Source: Batkoa obscura (taxonomy: Eukaryota; Entomophthoromycota; Entomophthoromycetes; Entomophthorales; Batkoaceae). From it: a DNA stretch of 64,000 nt. A program made the translations under genes and the position numbers. Below the pieces are notes generated by a model, which worked only from the letters and a program-made list of their open reading frames with translations, made no database searches and had not been told where the DNA came from. Every line of letters starts with the position of its first letter. The first letter of the stretch is position 1. This document shows positions 58,001 to 64,000 of the stretch, in pieces. Location: NCBI GenBank assembly GCA_030770535.1, contig JASVEC010000009.1, positions 806,001 through 870,000 on the forward strand, written 5' to 3'.

Positions 58001-58057
58001 CAAAGAGTTCCTTTAAATCGCATGTATTCTACTCCAAATATTCATCAAGGAAGTTAA
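55013..58057 (+). CDS. Unknown membrane-anchored protein with a candidate His/Asn-Cys domain, 882 aa in nine exons
   Basis: Exons 55013-55684, 55733-56024, 56073-56182, 56234-56356, 56406-56555, 56609-56881, 56926-57108, 57160-57282 and 57335-58057 total 2649 nt with every junction in frame. Residues about 5-25 are a hydrophobic anchor (ALFNSILLLLLSFLIYKF). After about 560 residues of unassigned helical sequence comes GDHTFLRLKTPKGEIYSVG, then MSPDVSEFW, then an ITEAQFNKM block, and VFIDNCTIWAKSVAELA. A conserved His in the first and an Asn-Cys pair in the last, about 115 residues apart, resemble papain-like or NlpC/P60-like arrangements, and the same sequence style occurs in fungal and some bacterial proteins of unknown function (recollection, not searched). 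A second hydrophobic stretch is near LLWTLILNSSGLLLGSG. The C-terminal 150 residues are Ser/Pro-rich with SPxxSP-type phosphorylation-like sites. Enzyme function is only a suggestion. Confidence 0.75.
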
Positions 58058-58982
58058 ATGTGGGCTGTTATTATTTTGTAATAAATATTATATACTGTAT
58101 GTAACAATTGTAGTTTTTAAAGTCTTACTTGTTTTTTACAAACAACAATATACTTAATACTGAGCTATTGATCGCTTTTAAGAATATTTGTCCTTCTTAA
58201 TAATAGCTATAAATGCTTTCTTTAATTCTTTTTGAAATAACTTTTTGATATCAAACAACTTAATAGCCTTGTGATACAGCTACTGAATAGCGCTGACTTA
58301 TAGTTAAAATGTAGTTTATTGCAGTAAGACACAATTTAGTAATGTATCATAATGTATCTTTTATGTCGTAATTTATTGATAAATCAAAAAAGTTTTGTAA
58401 AAAAAATAGTTAACTCTCATAATAAATTATGCAATTATTTTATAATTTGGCTGATAAAAATCAATTTCAACTTCCTTAATTTTTATCTGTATAAATTTAA
58501 AATGTAAATGGCAGGATATAACTTAAAGTGAAAATAACAGAAAAAATGAGTTGTCAAAAACGAGTCATCAATTCACTGACATTTCTTTATAGTTGATAAA
58601 TTAATATTTTTACTAAACTCTAAAGCTGAAACCAAAGATGATAAGGATATAAAATCGATAGATTTTTAAATTAACGTTAAACTATCTTTGTACCTGTACT
58701 ACTTTTAGCTTCTAAATAGTTAAATTATTTAATTTGCTATATTATGATAATACTTTAATATTATCATAATGATTATTTACCATTTTTAAAATTGACTTAC
58801 TATTTACATTAATAATCTCAATCAAATATGAACTAAATTTTATTACTAATATTTTATTTTAACAGTTTTCTTTTAGTAATATTTTAATAAGCAATCGATA
58901 TTAAAATTTAATTAAAACTTTAGTCAATAATGAAATTAATTTATACAAAACAAATATAAATTGAAAAAATTAAAAAGTTTAT
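58058..58982. other. 925-bp convergent spacer
   Basis: Lies between the 3' ends of the 882-residue gene and the acidic protein gene. Nothing recognised. Confidence 0.4.
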
Positions 58983-59372
58983 TTAAAATAATAAATCTTC
59001 ACAAGAGTATAAAGCAGTGTTTAAATTAAAATAGGGAATGCATTCCATTGGTTTTGTTTGATAGATTAGATCCTGGTCGCTATCCTCATTGGCATCATTC
59101 AATTGATTTAAGATGACAAAAGATTCTTCACTGATTTCTTCTTCCTCATAATTATCTTCTTCCAACTCATCAAAACAAGAATCCAACCATAACTCCTCGC
59201 CTTCCTCTATGGAATTAAAGCTGGCATTATCCTCCACCTTATTCTCTTGTTCGCTTTTAATATATATATTTCTTAACATTAAATATTTGAATAAGCTATT
59301 ATCATCTACTTTAGAGATATTAATTCTATTCAACTTATTTAAAGTCAAATCTTGTAAGTGTTCCATATTCAT
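58983..59372 (-). CDS. Hypothetical acidic protein, 129 aa
   Basis: A single frame without recognisable domain. The N-terminus is leucine-rich (MEHLQDLTLNKLNR) and a strongly acidic middle (about 55-80, EEGEELWLDSCFDELEEDN and EEEEISEESF) is followed by QDLIYQ and a C-terminus with ALYSCEDLLF. There is no signal peptide or transmembrane helix. An acidic patch with aromatic residues (EELWLDSCFDEL) is the type of sequence that acts as a transactivation or docking element, but no function is claimed. The start could be the first Met (59372) or the Met two codons later. Codon use fits neighbouring genes. Confidence 0.6.
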   Translation of the reverse strand: MNMEHLQDLTLNKLNRINISKVDDNSLFKYLMLRNIYIKSEQENKVEDNASFNSIEEGEELWLDSCFDELEEDNYEEEEISEESFVILNQLNDANEDSDQDLIYQTKPMECIPYFNLNTALYSCEDLLF

Positions 59373-60998
59373 CCTTGATTTCTTGATCTTAGTTTCTTTG
59401 ATTATTAATAGTTGTTATCCTTAAATAAATATACAATAAATGGTTTGTAAAAAATTGTAGCATCTTTAGTTATTATAATTGAGTCTATCTCTTAATTTTA
59501 ATAGGTATTATAGCGTAGTAGTAAACTTGGAATTGATTTATTGAGACATGATAGTAGATTTATTTCAAAAGTAAAAGTAAATTAACAAGTGAATTGTTTC
59601 TCTTTTTATACTCTTTGTTTTACCTGATAACCCAAAATTGATTTGCCTAAAAGTTTAAAAACACTGATAAGACAGAATGAGTCATTCAAGTTCTGAGGAC
59701 TGAACTTGTGGTGAATAAGCTTAGAATTAAATTAAACAATTCAAATAATTATTACTGGTCAATACCTCAATAATAACCAATCATGTTACTAATATCTATT
59801 ATTAAAGTTTACTAAGTTTATTATCTTTTATCTAAATCAAGGTGGGTGTGACTACTTTTTTTTAATATAACATCATTTTTATATTTATTGGCACAAAAAG
59901 GGGATCTTTTGGAATTTTTTTAGTTACTGCGGATAAAAATAGATATTTGCAGCAATTTAAAAAAAGGATCCATTTTTAAGCTTATCTAGATTGGCTTATA
60001 ACCACAAAAATCCATGTAATAGTCAACGATAATGAGAGTGGAAATCACTTAATTATGCCATAACTATAGAGTGTTGTAAAAATAACTGTCTGTAAGATTT
60101 GTGTAATTAATTGAAAATTAACATTTTTATTGAATTAATTTATTAACCAAGCTATTAAAGCGGGTTTTTATTAACTTTATTCATTTTACCTTTTAGCCTA
60201 TTGCGCACATTTTTAGATCTCTTGTTTAGCTTTGATGCCATTTTCATTTAAATTTCACCTTATGATGACACTGATTCATTCTTAATGTAATTTGTATAAA
60301 CAACACGAGTTATACAACAAACGAATATTTTTTTATAGACTCAAGTTTTATCAAAAAATTATTCTATTCCCCATTTAAAACTTAAACCTTAATAAAGAAC
60401 AATTTTGGCTTAATACACTGTGTTTAAAATCAACATTCAGCTTCAAATAGTTGGTTTTTAGTCTGAATCCCAATAAAAGCACCTTATAACTCATTTTAAA
60501 CTCAATTCATATTCTCTAATGTAATAAATTTTTGTAATTTTGATATAAATCACTACTATTTTTAGAAAGAAACATAAACTTGTTTAAAATACCCGATTTT
60601 CCAGGTTATATCGTTAAGAAATGTTTGAAATATTTACTTTTTTATTTAAATTTATTTCGTTTTTAGTCTAAAGTCATTATCATTTTTGATAAACATCGGA
60701 TAAAAGTTTAATATTCATTAAGCTTAAAAAACGACTTTAATGACAAAATCAAACTTCTAAATGCATTTTATAAAACATTAGAATATTCAAAAAATAACAG
60801 ATAACGAAGAGCATAAAAAATGTACATAGGAGATACATCATCTATTGTTACTAATTGGAAATAAATTCGTTAATTTGAGGTGGGTTATTCATCCTTTATT
60901 ACGAAAGGAGTTTTATTCTTATTTAATAAACGGAGCTTTTTTGTTATTCGCTTATTATGGATATGTTTTGAGAGATACATTTCATATTTAGTATATAT
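59373..60998. other. 1.6-kb gene-free stretch
   Basis: No gene or repeat recognised before the M element at 60999. Confidence 0.4.
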
Positions 60999-61097
60999 GA
61001 GGATGTATTTTTTTGTTCAAGAATTTTACTAGCAGTTTTTCTACTTTAAATAGCACTTAAAAAATGGAAAAAGTGATGAAACCAAAAAAAACATCCC
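60999..61097 (-). mobile_element. M miniature element
   Basis: GAGGATGTATTTTTTTG to ACATCCC-TATAT; ATAT flanks. One of only two copies in the right gene block. Confidence 0.84.
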
Positions 61098-61484
61098 TAT
61101 ATATTTGTTTAAAGTAAAACATAAATAAGGTATAATATAGTAACATTTTTTATTAGCTTGTGCTCTAGATAACAACTATTTTTATATTTGTATTTCAAAC
61201 AATACTAATCTCTTATATTTTTTTATATCTTTAAAATAAATTAAAATAAATTAAAATAAATTAAAATTGTATTCGTAGCCATATTCAGTGTTTTAACTTA
61301 CATAATATTATATTGTTTGAACTATTTTTATCACTCTAACTTTGAATCAATTAATTGACAATATAATTTTTTTTAAAAGGAGTCCATTTTTTATATAAAT
61401 CATATATGATTAAACATATAAAATAATATTAAAATCTAAATTGAAATTGTTAATTTAAGTTTAATCTATCCAGATTTAGTATAT
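61098..61484. repeat. Spacer between two M elements with a short AT tandem repeat
   Basis: Around 61225-61268 an AAATTAAAAT unit (10 bp) is repeated four times. Confidence 0.6.
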
Positions 61485-61579
61485 GGGAATGTATTTTTTT
61501 AAGAATTTTACTAACAATCTTTCCGCTGAAATAGCACTTAAAAAATGGAAAAAGTAATGAAACCAAAAAAAACATCCTC
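61485..61579 (-). mobile_element. M miniature element
   Basis: GGGAATGTATTTTTTTAAG to ACATCCTC with ATAT flanks; 95 bp. Confidence 0.84.
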
Positions 61580-62167
61580 ATATTATTTTAATAAAAGTTG
61601 ATATAAATAATTTAGTAAATATACTTTATACTTTATTAAAATTAAAATCAATTTAACTATAATCTATTTTGAAATGCCATCTATTATGGATAGTTGTTTG
61701 TTACAGTATTTTGTTCAAAATAGAATGAGTAATTTAAGTTAAAAATCATAGCCTGTCTTATTTGTTCAAAAGCTATCAAAGAAGAATTTAAGCTGTCAGT
61801 TGTTATTCAATCATACTCTTCTTAATCTTCTTATCGCTCTCTCTATTACCTTATATTTTAATTATATTCACCTCTAAATAATAAGCCACTTGGGAACTCG
61901 TCCCCTTTCAAGATTTTTAAAAAAATATCAAGTTACATTTAAAAAGGTTTTCTACCTCGATATTTTGTTCAGTTTTTGATTAGATGAGATTTTGAAAGGT
62001 TATTAGTTAATTTTCAAGCTAAAAAATCAAGACTATATTATGATATTGTTATTTTTGATTGAATTATAAAATACTATTTTTAATATAAATTATTCAATAG
62101 ATGTTAAAAACTAAAAATAGCGATAAATATGATTTCACAGCTTTTCTATTTAAATTGTTTTTTTATA
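61580..62167. other. 590-bp spacer downstream of the GCIP gene
   Basis: No feature seen. Confidence 0.4.
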
Positions 62168-63288
62168 TTAACGGTTGGCATCGTCATTTGATATTTTAGC
62201 AATCAATTTATCAAACTGTTTGATAGCATTTTGAAACCAAGACTCATGTTCTTTTTCAGAATAAAGTAACGAATGATTAATAATAGTCTTAGTATTGTTA
62301 GTTACTTCTTTAGCATTAGATACAATTTCATCGTTATCTCTATCCCAAAGAGAGGCACCGAGGTCATCTAAAGAGTCAATAACAGTTTGAGCTGAATCCA
62401 CCAATTCATCCAACCAAGAAATAACACCATCTGTAGTTACGGAACACTCCTTTATACATCCCTTATCAATTTTAATAAAAACCGTTTGAACTAATTTTAA
62501 AATAGATAAACAAGTGGTTATAACTTCTAGCTCTTTTTCATCAAAATTTTCCCCACTTAAACCAAAGTCTAAATCGGCAAATTCGTCGGCCAAATCTTTT
62601 TCTTCTTTTGAAACTTCTTTTTCTTCCTCAGCTTTATTATCCATATTCTCTGCTTCTTCTTTGAGCTCCTCAATTTCTTTAACTGTATCATTTATTAGCT
62701 CTAAAAAGGTTGACCAAATTCTCAAAGTGGACTCTTTATTATCTATTGAAGCTTTTTTAAGTTTATCGCAATTATTCCAAACAACACCTACACAAGATAA
62801 ATAATCATTTTGATTGAAACTAATTTTTTCAACTTTAATATCTTCTTCAATAGTTATAGGTTCATCTAAAAATGAGTTTCCTAATTCGATAATGGATTTT
62901 ATAACATTTTTGGCTAATAATTGAATTTGTTTTACAAAATTCACACCTTGGTTTGTTGGTATCATATTTGTTAACAATACTAATTGTGTTAATGGCTCTA
63001 TCAAGCATTTACATGCCTCTTCTTTTTCATTGACTGCTGGTGGCTTAAAAGCTAGAGCAAACTTTGAAGCTTCTGCTTTTATTTTAATGGATAAAGCGTC
63101 TAATTGAATCAAATTTAATACAAGATTTAATATGGGTAAATAAAATGATTACCTAACTGAGAATTAAATTTAATAGCATCAAAGGTATGCTTAATTTCAA
63201 TAACTTCGTCTACACCTTTATGTAAGTTAATACAAGTTTTTATAAATTTATTTAAAGTTTTATTGTAAGTTTTAGAACTGGAACTCAT
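62168..63288 (-). CDS. Cyclin-D1-binding protein 1 / GCIP homologue, 355 aa in two exons
   Basis: Exons 63288-63153 and 63099-62168 join in frame over a 53-nt intron (1068 nt). The pattern is that of the GCIP/CCNDBP1 (DIP1/HHM) family: LDALSIKIKAEASKF, then LIEPLTQLVLLTNMIP, a helical GVNFVKQIQLLAKNVIKS, GVVWNNCDKLK, an acidic block (EEEKEVSKEEKDLADEFAD), SILKLVQTVFIKI and VSWLDELVDSAQTV-type helices. The whole is predicted helical. The animal protein is a negative helix-loop-helix regulator that binds cyclin D; in fungi homologues exist but the function is poorly known. The acidic stretch about residues 185-215 is typical. Adjacent to the divergent TXNDC9-like gene with only about 50 bp between the start codons. 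Confidence 0.85.
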
Positions 63289-63341
63289 TTTGAATTGAAA
63301 AAAAAACTTTTAAATTTGAAGCTTTGTTTTAAATTTTAAAA

Positions 63342-64000
63342 ATGTACAATTATTCTAAAAACCATTTGGCAGATAAAATCAATGTAGACGACGATGAAGC
63401 GCTCGATGTTTTATTTGAAGAACTTGAAAATGAAAATTTGGATCAATATAGAGAACTTAGAATACAAGAAATGAAAATACAGTACTATTTTTTAAGTTTT
63501 TACTTTTTTAAATAAGTAATTATTTTTATAATTCTAGAGCCGATGAGTTAACTAAAATGAAACAAAATAGCCATGGGGAGTATACAGAAGTAGAAGAAAA
63601 GGATGTGTTGGATATAACTACGAATACTACTTATGTCGTAGTTCACTTTTTTTCTCCAACTTTTAAAAGATGTAAAATTATGGATGAGCACTTAGAAGTA
63701 TATTAAATTATTATTGTTTATTATTTGGTTAAAGCGACTTGTTTAGATCCTCAGTAAGAAGCATTATAGAGCACGTTTTATGAAAACAAACGCAGAAAAA
63801 TGTGCTTTTTTGGTTGCCAAGTTACAAATCAAAGTATTGCCTTTTGTGATGTGCTTTGTTAGAGGGGTAGTCACTGAAAGGTATTTTTGTTTTTGTTTTT
63901 GTTTTTGTTTTTATCTTGATTTATCATTTTATTTTTTTTACTCAAGATTAATTGGGTTTGAAAAGTTAAATAACAGTGATACTTTTTCCACTACTAAACT
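63342..64000 (+). CDS. TXNDC9 / Plp1-type phosducin-like thioredoxin-fold protein (3' end outside the window)
   Basis: Exons 63342-63481, 63538-63697, 63747-63880 and 63947 onward join in frame. An acidic N-terminal helix (DDDEALDVLFEELENEN, ELRIQEMKIQ) precedes GHGEYTEVEEKDVLD-like sequence (here SHGEYTEVEEKDVLD) and a thioredoxin fold: VVVHFFSPTFKRCKIMDEHL, EILSKKHYRARFMKTNAE, LQIKVLPFVMCFVRG and RLIGFEKLNNSDTFSTTK. One Cys remains where the CxxC would be, as in TXNDC9, so no redox catalysis is expected. TXNDC9/Plp1 modulates CCT/TRiC folding of tubulin and actin. The intron after exon 3 has a GTTTTT repeat. Shares a very short divergent promoter region with the GCIP-like gene. Confidence 0.92.
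63881..63946 (+). repeat. Intronic GTTTTT microsatellite in the TXNDC9-like gene
   Basis: After the GT donor the 66-nt intron contains four to five GTTTTT units (about 63888-63912) before the CTCAAG acceptor. Confidence 0.7.

Noticed and set aside
59209-59424. Plus-strand 71-codon frame
   Set aside because: Antisense shadow of the acidic 129-residue protein.

Overview
The window looks like nuclear DNA of a very AT-rich fungus, probably an early-diverging lineage. The evidence is fungal-type housekeeping genes (Prp45/SNW1, an Arp9-like actin-related protein, Hom2, a metacaspase, DNAJC9, TXNDC9/Plp1), many short GT-AG introns (about 31-70 nt), TGA used as a stop in host genes, and intergenic DNA that is almost all A and T. 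I cannot name the species. Exon structures were read by eye from splice signals and frame continuity; there is no transcript evidence.

Left gene block (1 to about 10.7 kb): a partial MEI4-like meiotic gene on the minus strand, an Arp9-like gene, prp45 (minus), a small unknown Asn-rich gene, an F-box/LRR gene, a dual-specificity phosphatase and a sterol-desaturase-family hydroxylase (minus). This block has no mobile elements that I can see.

Mobile-element island (about 11.4 to 48.1 kb): at least three parts can be separated. (1) A DNA transposon with a GGGGGTGTCC terminal inverted repeat, about 4-bp target duplications and a DDE-like transposase; two near-identical copies lie at 14149-17444 and 19746-22702, with a remnant at 11398-12540 and a foldback copy at 32.7-34.5 kb. 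(2) About 40 copies of a roughly 98-bp miniature element (called M here) whose ends share GGGGGTGT and TGGTTTCA with that transposon and whose target duplications are mostly ATAT or AAAT. (3) About ten copies of a roughly 465-480-bp element (called S here) with TGTGAAA/TTTCACA ends and 4-bp target duplications (CTAT, AAGC, CTGG, AAAC). A badly decayed LINE on the minus strand (about 26.9-30.4 kb) and unidentified relics fill the rest.

Three small homeodomain genes, all on the minus strand (34.8-35.2, 43.6-44.0 and 45.8-46.2 kb), lie in this repeat-rich, gene-poor stretch. They share an N-terminal LPS(I/L)xxxF motif. A cluster of homeodomain genes in a repeat-laden island between conserved genes is what a fungal homeodomain mating-type or other non-recombining locus could look like, but that is inference.

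Right gene block (49.2-64 kb): metacaspase, universal stress protein (minus), DNAJC9-like histone co-chaperone, aspartate-semialdehyde dehydrogenase hom2 (minus), a nine-exon 882-residue membrane-anchored protein of unknown function, an acidic small protein (minus), two M elements, a cyclin-D1-binding-protein-1/GCIP homologue (minus) and a TXNDC9/Plp1 gene that runs off the right edge.
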